Shown here piece by piece: positions 1 to 8,682 of a stretch of DNA of 64,000 nt (within the stretch, counting starts at the first letter, position 1; each line of letters opens with the position of its first letter). The notes beneath the pieces are model-generated. The model had not been told where the DNA came from. It saw nothing but the letters and a program-made list of their open reading frames with translations, and ran no database searches. Source of the stretch: Clostridiales bacterium (GTDB lineage: Bacteria > Bacillota > Clostridia > Oscillospirales > Acutalibacteraceae); assembly GCA_024684435.1 (NCBI GenBank), contig JAIKWV010000038.1, positions 59,638 through 123,637 of the forward strand, given 5' to 3'. A program made the translations under genes and the position numbers.

Positions 1-34
1 AATGCGAAATCTTTTACGAATGAGGTGAATCCAT

Positions 35-1516
35 ATGAATCTCAGCAAATCAAAATACTGCCGGGGGATACAGTGCCCGAAGATGCTTTGGATGGATAAG
101 CATATGCCCGAGAAGGCAGCGGATATGGGCAAAGAGGAGATATTTAAAACCGGCGATGAGGTCGGCGATCTGGCAATGGGATACTTCGGCAGCTTTGTCG
201 AAGTGCCCTATGCGGACAACAAATCAGAAATGATCGCAAAGACGGCGGAGCTTATTGACTCGGGCGTTGAAAATATCTGCGAAGCGAGCTTTGGTTATAA
301 AGGCCTTTTCTGCTCGGTGGATATCCTTCACAGGAACGGAGACGGCTGGGATATAGTTGAGGTGAAAAGCTCGACCAAGCTGCATGATATTTACCTCCAC
401 GATATGGCGTTTCAGTGCTATGTGCTTATTAAAAACGGACTGAATATCAAGGGTGTATATAACCTTCATCTGAACAGCGAATATGTCAGAAACGGCGAGC
501 TTGATTTGAAAAAGCTCTTCACTCTTGAGGACTGCACCGAGACCGTATTTGATATGCAATGCGATCTGCCGGGCAATATCGAAGCGATCAGTGGATATGT
601 TGACGGTGCCGGCGATACCGAACCGTATAAAGACATCTCTGTCAGCTGTGAAGACCCCTACGAATGCGCGTACAAGGGCTGGTGCGGGAGGCATTTGCCG
701 TCGCCGTCAATATTTGATGTGTACCGCGTTTCCACAAAGAAGAAGTATGAATTCTACGACAGCGGAATTGTGAGCTTTGAGGATATTATCGAAAAGAGAC
801 CGAAGCTCAACAAAAATCAGTACCGGCAGATCGAAACGGCTTATTATCATCTCCCGGACGAGGTTGACAAGGAGAATATCCGCGCCTGCATTTCAGAATA
901 CACCTACCCGCTGTATCATCTCGATTTTGAAACCACACAGTTTGCCGTTCCGCCATATGAGGGGATGAAGCCGTTCCAGCAGATGCCTTTTCAGTATTCA
1001 CTCCATGTGCAGCAGTATGCCGGAGCCGAGCCCGAACATTATGAGTTTCTCGGTAAGGAGGGAACAGACCCGAGAAGAGCCCTTGCGGAACAGCTTTGCG
1101 CCGACATACCCGACAACGTCTGCGTGCTTGCCTACAATATGGCTTTTGAAAAAGGGCGGATCAAAGAACTGGCGGAGATGTTCCCGGATCTCTCCGCTCA
1201 CCTGATGAGCATACACGATAACATAGTGGATCTTATGGTGCCTTTCCAAAAGCAGTATTATTACAGCGAAAAGCTCTGCGGCTCATATTCAATAAAGTAT
1301 GTGCTGCCGGCATTCTGCCCGGATGATCCCGAGCTCGATTATCACGCCCTTGAGGGTATCCATAAAGGCGATGAGGCGTCTGCCGCCTTTGCGGATCTGC
1401 CCAATCATACGCCAGACGAGATCGCTGTTATACGAAAAAATCTTCTGGCATACTGCCGACTCGACACCCTGGCAATGGTAAAAATACTGGACAAGCTAAG
1501 AGCCATTGCGGAGTAA
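35..1516 (+). CDS. DUF2779 domain protein, putative Fe-S PD-(D/E)XK / RNase H-like nuclease
   Basis: 493 residues, ATG start 7 bases after a GAGGTGA ribosome binding site. The N-terminal half carries an EVKSS motif (about residues 109-113), the catalytic core signature of PD-(D/E)XK nucleases. Cysteines at about 9, 14, 205, 211 and 217 resemble the split cysteine set that holds a [4Fe-4S] cluster in Cas4 and AddB nucleases. The C-terminal half begins with an LDFET motif (about 296-300), typical of DEDD/RNase H-fold exonucleases, and keeps later acidic residues in ARLDTL-like context (CRLDT). The two-domain order matches the DUF2779 family, whose substrate is not established. I infer a DNA or RNA processing role. 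It stands at the window edge and ends just before the next gene, so an operon with it is possible. No CRISPR array or cas gene is visible. Confidence 0.75.
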   Translation: MNLSKSKYCRGIQCPKMLWMDKHMPEKAADMGKEEIFKTGDEVGDLAMGYFGSFVEVPYADNKSEMIAKTAELIDSGVENICEASFGYKGLFCSVDILHRNGDGWDIVEVKSSTKLHDIYLHDMAFQCYVLIKNGLNIKGVYNLHLNSEYVRNGELDLKKLFTLEDCTETVFDMQCDLPGNIEAISGYVDGAGDTEPYKDISVSCEDPYECAYKGWCGRHLPSPSIFDVYRVSTKKKYEFYDSGIVSFEDIIEKRPKLNKNQYRQIETAYYHLPDEVDKENIRACISEYTYPLYHLDFETTQFAVPPYEGMKPFQQMPFQYSLHVQQYAGAEPEHYEFLGKEGTDPRRALAEQLCADIPDNVCVLAYNMAFEKGRIKELAEMFPDLSAHLMSIHDNIVDLMVPFQKQYYYSEKLCGSYSIKYVLPAFCPDDPELDYHALEGIHKGDEASAAFADLPNHTPDEIAVIRKNLLAYCRLDTLAMVKILDKLRAIAE

Positions 1517-1532
1517 ATATAATAATTTAACT

Positions 1533-2150
1533 ATGAAAACAATCAAATCGAAAGTAATAATTACCATATTTATAATTACTGCTATTGTCATATTGATAGG
1601 TGTGCCTGTAGGAAAAACAATGATAAGAAATTACAGAATAACCAATGAATTGACGACAATAGCGGAAGGCCGGGGGCTAAAGGATGTAAAGATCCATGTT
1701 GGCGGAAAGATACCGCCAGAAAATATATTGTATGAAGTGACTGTTGATTCTTCCAACTTAGAAGATTTGACGTTTAGTCAAATGTATTCTTTGGCGGATT
1801 CTATGTACGCGGATCATGCATTTATATCAAAATATACCTCTAACGGAAACTTTTACGAGATTTTTTCTTATACAAAATCCATTTACAAAAACGGTACTTT
1901 AATACATGATGCTTATTATAGCTCGCAAAGTCATGCCGATGCGACAAAGAACGATAAAAAAGAATCGACTACCAGCACATCAGGGAAATCCACCGACTCA
2001 TATTCCTACACCCCGCACAAGTCATATTCAGACGATGACGACCAGTATGACGCAAAGGATTACGCGCATCCCGATGACTTCTACTACGACCATTACGACG
2101 ACTTCTACGACTTTGAGGACGCGGAAGATTACTGGAATGAAAATTCCTGA
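1533..2150 (+). CDS. Membrane-anchored hypothetical protein with acidic Asp/Tyr-rich tail
   Basis: I do not recognise the family. From the ATG at 1533 it is 205 residues; an in-frame TTG at 1506 would overlap the upstream gene and has no ribosome binding site, so the ATG is preferred although its own site is weak. Residues about 4-28 form one hydrophobic segment, followed by an extracytoplasmic region with some beta-rich character. The last 45 residues are a low-complexity stretch rich in Asp, Tyr, Ser and His. It sits 16 bases after the DUF2779 gene and may be co-transcribed. It is more AT-rich than the gene before it. The acidic tail could bind cations or be a wall-spanning spacer; this is inference only. 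Confidence 0.55.
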   Translation: MKTIKSKVIITIFIITAIVILIGVPVGKTMIRNYRITNELTTIAEGRGLKDVKIHVGGKIPPENILYEVTVDSSNLEDLTFSQMYSLADSMYADHAFISKYTSNGNFYEIFSYTKSIYKNGTLIHDAYYSSQSHADATKNDKKESTTSTSGKSTDSYSYTPHKSYSDDDDQYDAKDYAHPDDFYYDHYDDFYDFEDAEDYWNENS

Positions 2151-2186
2151 TAAAAAATAAGCGAGAGTGATTGAATCCCGCTTAAG

Positions 2187-2227
2187 AGCCCATGAATATT
2201 CCGGCTTGGAGTGTTCATGGGCTGTTT
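2187..2227 (+). terminator. Intrinsic terminator after the acidic-tail protein
   Basis: A perfect 10-bp stem AGCCCATGAA / TTCATGGGCT (2187-2196 with 2214-2223) with a 17-base loop, followed by a short T-rich run. It lies 37 bases past the stop codon of the preceding gene. Confidence 0.65.
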
Positions 2228-2441
2228 GGTTTATATATTGCTTACAAAATCAGTATGAATTCTGCCAACATATCAAGACCGGATAATTAGTATCTTTCTA
2301 TTTGGAAAACACGGTGATGAAAGCTACAGATATGATGAGATGGAAAAAACATATAAAGGTGCGATGCGGAAAAAATTGACTATAGGAACGGAACAAGTAA
2401 GTCTTTTTAAAAAAGTTTTCAAAAACACAATAAAACGTAAA

Positions 2442-2477
2442 AATCCGGTCCAGCAGATCACTCTGCCGAGCCGGATT
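2442..2477 (-). terminator. Terminator of the acyltransferase gene
   Basis: Inverted repeat AATCCGG (2442-2448) / CCGGATT (2471-2477). Its right arm overlaps the stop codon of the minus-strand acyltransferase, and on that strand the hairpin runs into a T-rich tract. From here back to 2228 I see no gene. Confidence 0.6.
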
Positions 2478-3597
2478 ATTTCTGTAAGCACGATGTTCTT
2501 TTCAGCAGGTAGGGGCGGATCAGTTTCCACAGCATTGAGAAGCCACGGTAGATAAAATAGATGACCGCAGACAATGCGGCGGAGGCAGTGAAAACGCAGA
2601 TCACCATAAGCGGTAAATAAGGCAGACGCGCGGTAATCTCAGGCACGCGCTTTGCAAGTTTCGGATAAAAGACGTCGTCGAAAATAAACGAGACGAGATA
2701 TGTCCCGAAGCTGATTTTTGAGAGAAATCTGAGAACGGCATCGACGGACTTCGGCCTTTTCCTTTTTTCCCCGCATTGGAGAATAAAGGAGAAAACGAAA
2801 ACGGCTGTCAATACGGTAAAGGGCGACTGCCAGTTGTTCCAGTTTCCCCAAATAAAAACGCCCGGGTGGCTGCGCCAGTAATTGAACAAAGTCGCGGAGC
2901 TGACGGTGAGCAAAGTCAATCCGGCAAGTCGAAGTCTTGAGAGCTTTATGGGATACTCCCGCAGATACGCGCCGAGATAGTAAAAGGTCACGGGATAGAA
3001 GCCGTTCCACCATTGGGGTATAAGCTTTTGGTATTGTGCGCTGAGCCGTGGCTCATTCCACCATGCGGCATCCCCGAAGCGGAATGTGTTTACGAGCATA
3101 GGCAAACTCGTCATAAACAGGAGCGTACCGATAAGAAGCAGCTTTTCATTTTTGGCTTTGAGATTCAGATAAACGAGGTTCAAAAACGGAATGAGCAAAA
3201 AGAGCCCAAGGTACATCTCAACGTACCAACCGTACTTCGCGGCGGTGAAATTCAGAATGCCGTATACGATCTGCCGGACGGAAGCGTATTGACCATTCAC
3301 GCAGCGATAAATCCCGCATGCGAGTGCAGAGAAAAAATAAATGCCTAAAATGCGCCAGATTTTTTTGTAATATTCCAAACACGGCGTCTTGTTGTTCTGC
3401 AAATATCCCGTGATCATGATAAACAGCGGTACGCAGATGATGAACAGACAGCGTAGAAACAGCATTGTTACCATTTCCCAGCCAACAATAGGTTGCGAAT
3501 AGAAGCCTCCATTCAGGAAAAAGTGGACGGATATCACACTCAGACAACTGAAAACACGGAGAATGTCCAAACTTACAAATCTTTTTTTAACCTCCAT
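2476..3597 (-). CDS. Acyltransferase 3 family membrane protein
   Basis: 373 residues, close to the usual size of integral membrane acyltransferases of the OafA/WecH type (Acyl_transf_3). The N-terminus has the family hallmark RFVSLDILRVFSCLSVISVH, with the Arg and His of the first helix, and about ten hydrophobic segments follow. These enzymes transfer acyl groups, usually acetyl, to surface sugars or peptidoglycan across the membrane; the acceptor here cannot be told. The start is uncertain: the ATG at 3597 lacks an upstream ribosome binding site, while a GGAGG lies inside codons 1-3. It has its own terminator and stands alone, convergent with the preceding plus-strand genes. Confidence 0.8.
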   Translation of the reverse strand: MEVKKRFVSLDILRVFSCLSVISVHFFLNGGFYSQPIVGWEMVTMLFLRCLFIICVPLFIMITGYLQNNKTPCLEYYKKIWRILGIYFFSALACGIYRCVNGQYASVRQIVYGILNFTAAKYGWYVEMYLGLFLLIPFLNLVYLNLKAKNEKLLLIGTLLFMTSLPMLVNTFRFGDAAWWNEPRLSAQYQKLIPQWWNGFYPVTFYYLGAYLREYPIKLSRLRLAGLTLLTVSSATLFNYWRSHPGVFIWGNWNNWQSPFTVLTAVFVFSFILQCGEKRKRPKSVDAVLRFLSKISFGTYLVSFIFDDVFYPKLAKRVPEITARLPYLPLMVICVFTASAALSAVIYFIYRGFSMLWKLIRPYLLKRTSCLQK

Positions 3598-3833
3598 CAG
3601 TATGTGCTTCCCTTCGTTTTTTATTCTACTCTCATACGGAGGAATAGTCAGTCTACAAGGCAGGGCATTTCCGCAAGCTGTTCACTGACTTACCTGGTAA
3701 GATATGAGAGGAAAGATAGTACAGGCTGCGCCGGAATGAAGACAGCACCTAATGACACTAAAAAAAGACGGCGCAGTAAACTGTGTCTTATGAAGTATCT
3801 TAAGTCCTTCGCCACATCAGGGATGCATGCATT

Positions 3834-3871
3834 AAAAATCACGGTGATTGTCTCCAAATCACCGCGATTTT
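3834..3871 (-). terminator. Terminator of tRNA-Leu
   Basis: On the minus strand a strong near-perfect stem (about 15 bp, AAAATCGCGGTGATT against AATCACCGTGATTTTT) starts right after the tRNA CCA end and finishes in a T run. The 236 bases further left (3598-3833) contain only a CTGCGCCG/CGGCGCAG inverted repeat (3726-3733, 3769-3776) that I cannot assign. Confidence 0.8.
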
Positions 3872-3872
3872 C

Positions 3873-3959
3873 TGGTGCCGGTGGCGGGGGTCGAACCCGC
3901 ACCCTGTTGCCAGGACTGGATTTTGAGTCCAGCACGTCTGCCAATTCCATCACACCGGC
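3873..3959 (-). tRNA. tRNA-Leu (CAA)
   Basis: Read on the minus strand, 87 nt including an encoded CCA. The acceptor stem is GCCGGTG/CACCGGC. The anticodon arm CTGGA-CTCAAAA-TCCAG gives anticodon CAA. A long variable arm, as in class II tRNAs, confirms leucine. The T-arm GCGGG-TTCGACC-CCCGC is intact. Confidence 0.96.
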
Positions 3960-4004
3960 GAATATTATGCGGCTGACAGTAAAACTGTTTCAGCACACCA
4001 ATTG

Positions 4005-4033
4005 ATTATACAGTATTACTTATGAAAATGCAA
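4005..4033 (-). promoter_or_regulatory. Promoter of tRNA-Leu
   Basis: On the minus strand TTGCAT (4028-4033), 17-bp spacer, TATAAT (4005-4010), placing the start site about 40 bases before the mature tRNA. Confidence 0.7.
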
Positions 4034-4158
4034 GTGCTAATTTTGCCTAAAGTTTGATTTTAAGGAGCAGACAGAAAAATAAGGTTACCGCCGTTTGTCA
4101 AAATTGCTTGCTGATACGTGAAAGCATATAAATATTTATCTTATTTTTCAAAAATATA

Positions 4159-4186
4159 TTTACATTTATCTATAAATATGTATAAT
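4159..4186 (+). promoter_or_regulatory. Promoter of the GPH symporter gene
   Basis: TTTACA (4159-4164), 16-bp spacer, TATAAT (4181-4186), in an AT-rich stretch. The predicted leader is about 95 bases long. Confidence 0.65.
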
Positions 4187-4199
4187 TAGTACATGGGAA

Positions 4200-4270
4200 G
4201 TCGGACTGTCAACAAAAGATGGTCTGACGTAAACATATAATTATCTCAGTATATATTTGCCCGCTGAGAT
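4200..4270 (+). promoter_or_regulatory. Two inverted repeats in the GPH symporter leader
   Basis: GTCGGAC (4200-4206) can pair with GTCTGAC (4222-4228) with one G-U pair, and ATCTCAG (4243-4249) pairs perfectly with CTGAGAT (4264-4270). Both lie between the promoter and the ribosome binding site, so they could be operators of a sugar-responsive regulator or leader RNA hairpins. No adjacent regulator gene is present. Confidence 0.4.
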
Positions 4271-4288
4271 CAAGTTAGGAGAGATGAG

Positions 4289-5677
4289 ATGAAGTCTACA
4301 AGCACGAAAATAAAATGGATCTTTGCCATAGGTCAGTTGGGCTGGTCCATACTTGCCGGCATAATTTCCAACATTCTGGTCAATTTCTATCTTCCCGATC
4401 AAACGGGAAACGGAGTTATCACATTTGTGACCAGCGCGACTTTCATAGGGCTGACGGTCATAGGTCTTATCACCGCAGCGGGGCGTATCGTTGATGCCGT
4501 AACGGATCCCATGATCGCCAATATGTCAGATAAATGCAGGCACAGGCTTGGCAAGCGTATTCCCTTTATGCGCTATTCTTCAATTCCCTTTGCGGTGGTC
4601 ACGGTGCTGATCTTTTTCTGCCCGGTAAGAGGAGAGTCGATTGTAAATATAATATGGCTGGCAGTTACAATGATAGCCTTCTATATTGCAATGACCGCTT
4701 ACTGTACGCCTTACAACGCGCTGATACCTGTTCTGGGGGCGAATCAGAAGGACAGGATGGATATTTCCACCTACATTGCCCTGACATATATCGTCGGTAC
4801 CGGCATTGCGTTTGCAAGCAAGATGATCTGGGAGGCTATCTTTAACGCAACAGGCTGGGATTATTATCTCTGCGCCAGACTAACGATCAGCGTATTTGCG
4901 CTTATTGCCCTCATCTGTCTGCTTCTTCCCGCAATGCTTATCAAAGAGAAAGACTACGACGATACCGAGCCTGTTAATGAAAACGCTTTCAGCTCCCTGA
5001 AAAAGACGTTTAAAAACAAGCAGTTCCGAATCTTTGTGATTTCCGACGTTATCTACTGGATAGGCATTACGATTTTCAACACAGGGTTCCTGTACTATGT
5101 TGAAAACCTGCTTAAGCTGGACGCGTATATGATCCTCTTCATATTTATGACGTTTATCACCTTTGTGTGCTATGTTCCGGTAAATATGCTTTCCCGTAAA
5201 TTCGGCAAGAAAAAGCTTCTTGTTGTCGGATTCTTACTCTTCGCCTTTGCGTTCCTTGTTTCGGCATTCGCGGGCAAGGTGACGGCGATCCCAAATCTTG
5301 CTTACGGCTTCATAATCTGCGTGCTTGTAGGCGTTCCCCTTGCCATATTGGGCGTTATCCCTCAGGCTATCGTTGCCGATATCGCCGAGAGCGACTGTGT
5401 TGAAACAGGGGAAAATCACGACGCCATGTTCTACGCGGCAAGGACCTTTGCCTTCAAAATGGGTCAGTCCATCGCCATGATAATATTCACTTCCCTTGCA
5501 GTTATCGGTCAGTTTAAAGACCAAAGCGGTAATATACAGAACACCGGCACAGGCTATCGTATCAGTCTTGTTGTCGCATTTGCGCTCAGCGTCATAGCGG
5601 CTGTTGTCATCCGTTTCTACGATGAGAAAAAGGTGATCGGTATAATCGACAAGTCAAAAGAGAAAAATGATGAATAA
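4289..5677 (+). CDS. MFS transporter, glycoside-pentoside-hexuronide:cation symporter family
   Basis: 462 residues, the usual length for the GPH family (MelB, UidB, XylP type). About twelve hydrophobic helices are visible. The segment GRIVDAVTDPMIANMSDK (from about residue 64) is the family's first cytoplasmic loop signature with the cation-site Asp, followed by the short basic stretch RHRLGKRIPFM. It should import a glycoside or oligosaccharide with Na+ or H+. A good AGGAGA site lies 6 bases before the ATG. No glycosidase or regulator is adjacent, so the substrate is unknown. It has its own promoter and terminator and is monocistronic. Confidence 0.88.
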   Translation: MKSTSTKIKWIFAIGQLGWSILAGIISNILVNFYLPDQTGNGVITFVTSATFIGLTVIGLITAAGRIVDAVTDPMIANMSDKCRHRLGKRIPFMRYSSIPFAVVTVLIFFCPVRGESIVNIIWLAVTMIAFYIAMTAYCTPYNALIPVLGANQKDRMDISTYIALTYIVGTGIAFASKMIWEAIFNATGWDYYLCARLTISVFALIALICLLLPAMLIKEKDYDDTEPVNENAFSSLKKTFKNKQFRIFVISDVIYWIGITIFNTGFLYYVENLLKLDAYMILFIFMTFITFVCYVPVNMLSRKFGKKKLLVVGFLLFAFAFLVSAFAGKVTAIPNLAYGFIICVLVGVPLAILGVIPQAIVADIAESDCVETGENHDAMFYAARTFAFKMGQSIAMIIFTSLAVIGQFKDQSGNIQNTGTGYRISLVVAFALSVIAAVVIRFYDEKKVIGIIDKSKEKNDE

Positions 5678-5763
5678 ATTCGTCAGCGGAGCTCTGCGGG
5701 AAATCAAATCTTCCTCCTTCGATAAATACCTGTCGAGCTGAATATTCCTGCTGATAAGAACAG

Positions 5764-5805
5764 ACCCGGCACAGGCAAACTGTCTGCGCCGGGTTTCAGT
5801 TTTTA
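5764..5805. terminator. Intrinsic terminator between convergent genes
   Basis: Stem ACCCGGC (5764-5770) / GCCGGGT (5788-5794) followed by a run of Ts on the plus strand. It ends the symporter gene and could also serve the minus-strand gene that stops at 5840. Confidence 0.75.
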
Positions 5806-5839
5806 TGTCAATGTATTTGAGGGAAAAGATAACAAAGCG

Positions 5840-6766
5840 TTATGAATTGCTTCCCTTAAAATAGATCCATTCCTGCGAGCTCAGATCGTTTCCGTCGGTA
5901 TATTTTGAACGAATATCCATGTATTCATTTTTCGAGATCTCGGTTGATTGATCTTCTGATTCAACGAAATAATCCGGTTCATTGTCTGAAGTTCTGTATT
6001 CTACACATAACCCTTTGGTATAAGCAGCGGTTGCGCTCCCCTTTGCAAGTGAATAAAATACGGATTCTTCTGTACTGGTTTTGGAGGTTTCGATAAGGAT
6101 AACTCCTTCCGGATAAAAAGTAACAGAAGGATCGTAACCGAAAATCAGTTCATCAACAGGAATCAGACGTTTGATTTCGCCGTTTTCATAACCGAACATA
6201 TCCAATATTGTCCTGGGATACAATTTGCCGTCTTCATCATAATCAAGATGCGCTATTATCAGTTCCGGCATACCGTCATTGCTGATGTCATAGAAGCAGT
6301 AGGCAAGCATAATTTTATCATGGTCTTCGTCGTAGAAGTAAAAATCTCTGATAAGCGCTGAAATAATGTTTTCATACTCATCCGGATCCTGTGGATCCGC
6401 TGACTCATCTTGATTCAGGTAGTCATTATATATATCACTATAGAGCTTAATTTTTTGAGCATAGACTTTTTCGGGGGAAAAATCTTCTGATGTTTTGTTC
6501 TGATCTTCCGTAGTTTGACTGTCCTGACCGCCCGCGTTTTCTGAAACGGCGGGTTCCGAAGATTTGTTTCCATTTACAGCAGAGCGATCATCCATACTCT
6601 TATGTACGGCAAAAATGATGCCGCCTACGACAAGCAGGATTACAATAACCAGAATGACAGGGAACGCCTTCTTCTTGTTCGCGGAAGTCTTTTTGCCGGC
6701 GTCACAATAAGGACACCGTCCGTCTTCATTCAGCGGACTTTGACATTTTTCGCAAAAATTATCCAT
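5840..6766 (-). CDS. Zinc-ribbon membrane protein of unknown function
   Basis: 308 residues from the ATG at 6766, which lies 7 bases after an AGGAGG site; a TTG two codons earlier is less likely. Cysteines at 5, 8, 18 and 21 form a short zinc ribbon (CxxC...CPYC). A basic stretch and one transmembrane helix (about residues 34-57) follow. A Ser/Glu/Asp-rich linker then leads to an extracytoplasmic domain of about 200 residues with DISNDGMPELI-like and DEDHDKIMLAY repeats reminiscent of VCBS/FG-GAP type Asp-rich motifs. Cytoplasmic zinc ribbon plus external sensor-like domain is a common Clostridia layout with no assigned role. It lies downstream of the SPFH/TPM operon but is separated by a hairpin, so it is probably a separate unit. 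Confidence 0.7.
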   Translation of the reverse strand: MDNFCEKCQSPLNEDGRCPYCDAGKKTSANKKKAFPVILVIVILLVVGGIIFAVHKSMDDRSAVNGNKSSEPAVSENAGGQDSQTTEDQNKTSEDFSPEKVYAQKIKLYSDIYNDYLNQDESADPQDPDEYENIISALIRDFYFYDEDHDKIMLAYCFYDISNDGMPELIIAHLDYDEDGKLYPRTILDMFGYENGEIKRLIPVDELIFGYDPSVTFYPEGVILIETSKTSTEESVFYSLAKGSATAAYTKGLCVEYRTSDNEPDYFVESEDQSTEISKNEYMDIRSKYTDGNDLSSQEWIYFKGSNS

Positions 6767-6818
6767 AGACAAACCTCCTGATGTTTATACAAATAATATT
6801 TAGATAAAAAGCTTTTTT

Positions 6819-6860
6819 ATGACCGTTGAATGCAGGAACTATACTGCGCTCAACGGTCAT
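6819..6860 (-). terminator. Terminator of the SPFH/TPM operon
   Basis: A perfect 11-bp inverted repeat ATGACCGTTGA (6819-6829) / TCAACGGTCAT (6850-6860). On the minus strand it is followed by A6-GC-T5, so termination strength is uncertain. Confidence 0.5.
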
Positions 6861-6883
6861 CTGAGTTTAACCGGTCAATGCGA

Positions 6884-7135
6884 TCATTTTTCATCGTTTG
6901 CCCACCGTGTGAAGCGGAGCATAAGCCTGAAGAACAGCCGCCTGAAAAAACGGTAAACGAAAAATGCCGCGACGCCCAGCAGGGGAGCGTACCAGAGCGG
7001 TCTGTTAAAAAACCAGAGGACTGCCAGAGCGACCAGGCTGAAAATGACGGTGCATTTGATCGCGAACGTCAAATATGCGACACTGAAAATCACTCGTCCT
7101 GTGGTCTCATATCTCTTGTCATCATTTTTATCCAT
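6884..7135 (-). CDS. Small two-helix membrane protein, last gene of the SPFH operon
   Basis: 83 residues with two hydrophobic helices (about 14-42 and 47-63), followed by an Arg-rich amphipathic tail (FFRRLFFRLMLRFTRW). I do not recognise a family. The start lies 15 bases after the stop of the upstream gene, and spacing throughout this five-gene operon is 14-39 bases, so co-expression is near certain. The basic amphipathic end may lie on the membrane surface. Function unknown; it may be an accessory to the SPFH complex by context only. Confidence 0.6.
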   Translation of the reverse strand: MDKNDDKRYETTGRVIFSVAYLTFAIKCTVIFSLVALAVLWFFNRPLWYAPLLGVAAFFVYRFFRRLFFRLMLRFTRWANDEK

Positions 7136-7150
7136 AGCTTTTGCATCAAC

Positions 7151-7708
7151 TCATGCCCAGGGATTCTCACTCTCCGGCTTACGAATATCGGAAAGCAGGA
7201 ACTGCTCCCACAGGTACCATTTGCCGTCATTTGCCAGACGCAGTGAAACCTGTCTGGGACTGTCCGCGCCGCCGGAGGTCAGGAAAAGCTTTGCCATTCC
7301 CTCCTGATCAAAGGAGTAAGGATTTGACGATACCGTGACAGTGTAGAGAGATGACGGCATATAGTCGTTGCCCGGAACAGCACCGTTAAAATATGAGCGG
7401 GGAACGTAGTCTTTGTCCATGAATCTGTCCCTGATGAACTGCTTGTCAAATTCGCTCATGGGTCTGGGACCGCGGAGAAAATCAAGCATTTGCAGGGAAA
7501 GCTCCCTGTTTGCAGGATATACGCACAAGGCGGCTACGGTAAGAGCCGCGGTGTCGTAAGGGGTAGCCAAATGTGCCGAAGGCAGACTTGTAAAAGCTTC
7601 CATTGTCTCCGGTATGTCCGTAAAGGTGATACTTTCTGTTCTTTGCTCAGGTTTGGCAGAAGTGCTGTGAACTGCCGCCGTATCTTTCAGTTTATCAAAA
7701 AAGCCCAC
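7151..7708 (-). CDS. Small cytoplasmic protein, possibly DUF6935 family
   Basis: 185 residues, no signal peptide or membrane helix. It starts MGFFDKLKD, a type of amphipathic N-terminus often found in peripheral membrane proteins. The core contains a Leu-rich 'ALCVYPANRELSLQMLDFLRGP' type helix region and a C-terminal beta-rich part ending near WYLWEQFLLSDIRKP. From memory this resembles DUF6935, which has no known function; I hold that match loosely. It is fourth in the operon with the SPFH, zinc-ribbon and TPM genes, which argues for a role at the envelope. Confidence 0.6.
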   Translation of the reverse strand: MGFFDKLKDTAAVHSTSAKPEQRTESITFTDIPETMEAFTSLPSAHLATPYDTAALTVAALCVYPANRELSLQMLDFLRGPRPMSEFDKQFIRDRFMDKDYVPRSYFNGAVPGNDYMPSSLYTVTVSSNPYSFDQEGMAKLFLTSGGADSPRQVSLRLANDGKWYLWEQFLLSDIRKPESENPWA

Positions 7709-7726
7709 AATAGGTTTCTCCTTTAA

Positions 7727-8668
7727 TTAAAATTTGCCGCCGCCACCGCCGTGACTCGTACCGGAGGAGGAAGTGTGCGATGATGAACCGCCGCCACCGC
7801 CGCTGCTTCCGGTATTCTTGGGTATAGCTGTCCTGGTGACCGTTGAGTACAGGAACATATCCTGCCTTCTGGTTATGTTAAGACTGCCGGGGTTGACATA
7901 ATTATTGGCGGCTGCCTGGAAGCGCACGGATTTGAGCTTGCTTCTCATAACGCCTGTGACTATCAGCGCCGCGAGAAGACCTACCACAAGGGAGGTCAAG
8001 ATACTTTTGCCAAACTCAAAAGGAGCCTTTCTCCCTGTTGTAGAGGTCGAAGTGCCTGAATAGCCGCTGACGTCAACGGGTTGGCCGCTTTTTGCAAGGG
8101 TGACAAAGCTGTCGCACATATCCGCATACTTTGCGAAGCCGTTATAATATTCTTCGTATTTCAGGTAAGACACCAGCCAACTGCCTATTTGCTGTATACC
8201 GTAATCGGTCAGGGCAGTCAAACCGTAACCGCAGGTGGAGATCCACCAGTCTCTGTCCTCCATGCTTACCAGAAGCAGAGCTCCGTCTCTGTTATCACCG
8301 TAACCGTAGCCGTTATAGTCATAATAGTCGTCAGCGTATTCCATGGGGGTCTTACCGTTCAGTGTGTTCGCGGTCAGTACGACAACGTCAAACTGCTGTC
8401 GGTTGCTTATCTCATCAAGCTTGGATTCAAGCTCTTCCTCTTCGGCTGCAGACAGCAGGTCTCCGTCATCTATCACACGTCTGTAGGACCTGTTCTGAGC
8501 AGTGGTAACGTCAGCGCCTTGTGTGACAAGAACGCCGCCGTTCTCAAGAATTCCAAACAATTCCTCGGTACTTATCACGTCAGGATCGTTATCCGCCGCA
8601 AAGACGGGAACCAGGGTCAGGAAACAAAAGCATACTGCAAAAAACAGTGCGAATAATCTTTTTTTCAT
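7727..8668 (-). CDS. TPM domain membrane protein (YgcG/YdjH-like)
   Basis: 313 residues. A signal peptide ends near residue 24 (VFA-AD). An extracytoplasmic TPM domain follows at about 65-190, with hallmarks RVIDDGDLLSAAEEEELESK, a VVVLT strand, YADDYYDYNGYG and a GALLLVSMEDRDWWI strand. A transmembrane helix lies at about 222-240, and the protein ends in a Gly/Ser-rich GGGGGSSSHTS-type tail ending GGGGGKF, typical for this family. TPM domains occur in thylakoid repair proteins and in bacterial envelope stress loci. It corresponds to YdjH in the Bacillus ydjGHI set, lying next to zinc-ribbon (YdjG-like) and SPFH (YdjI-like) genes. Likely role: an envelope-integrity module; inference from context. 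Confidence 0.82.
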   Translation of the reverse strand: MKKRLFALFFAVCFCFLTLVPVFAADNDPDVISTEELFGILENGGVLVTQGADVTTAQNRSYRRVIDDGDLLSAAEEEELESKLDEISNRQQFDVVVLTANTLNGKTPMEYADDYYDYNGYGYGDNRDGALLLVSMEDRDWWISTCGYGLTALTDYGIQQIGSWLVSYLKYEEYYNGFAKYADMCDSFVTLAKSGQPVDVSGYSGTSTSTTGRKAPFEFGKSILTSLVVGLLAALIVTGVMRSKLKSVRFQAAANNYVNPGSLNITRRQDMFLYSTVTRTAIPKNTGSSGGGGGSSSHTSSSGTSHGGGGGKF

Positions 8669-8682
8669 AATTCACACCTCCG

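Noticed and set aside
5670..5741. 23-codon ORF overlapping the GPH symporter stop (ATGA), starting MNKFVSGALREI
   Set aside because: No ribosome binding site of its own, no recognisable family and it ends before a terminator; it could be a remnant of a lost downstream gene but cannot be supported as a gene.
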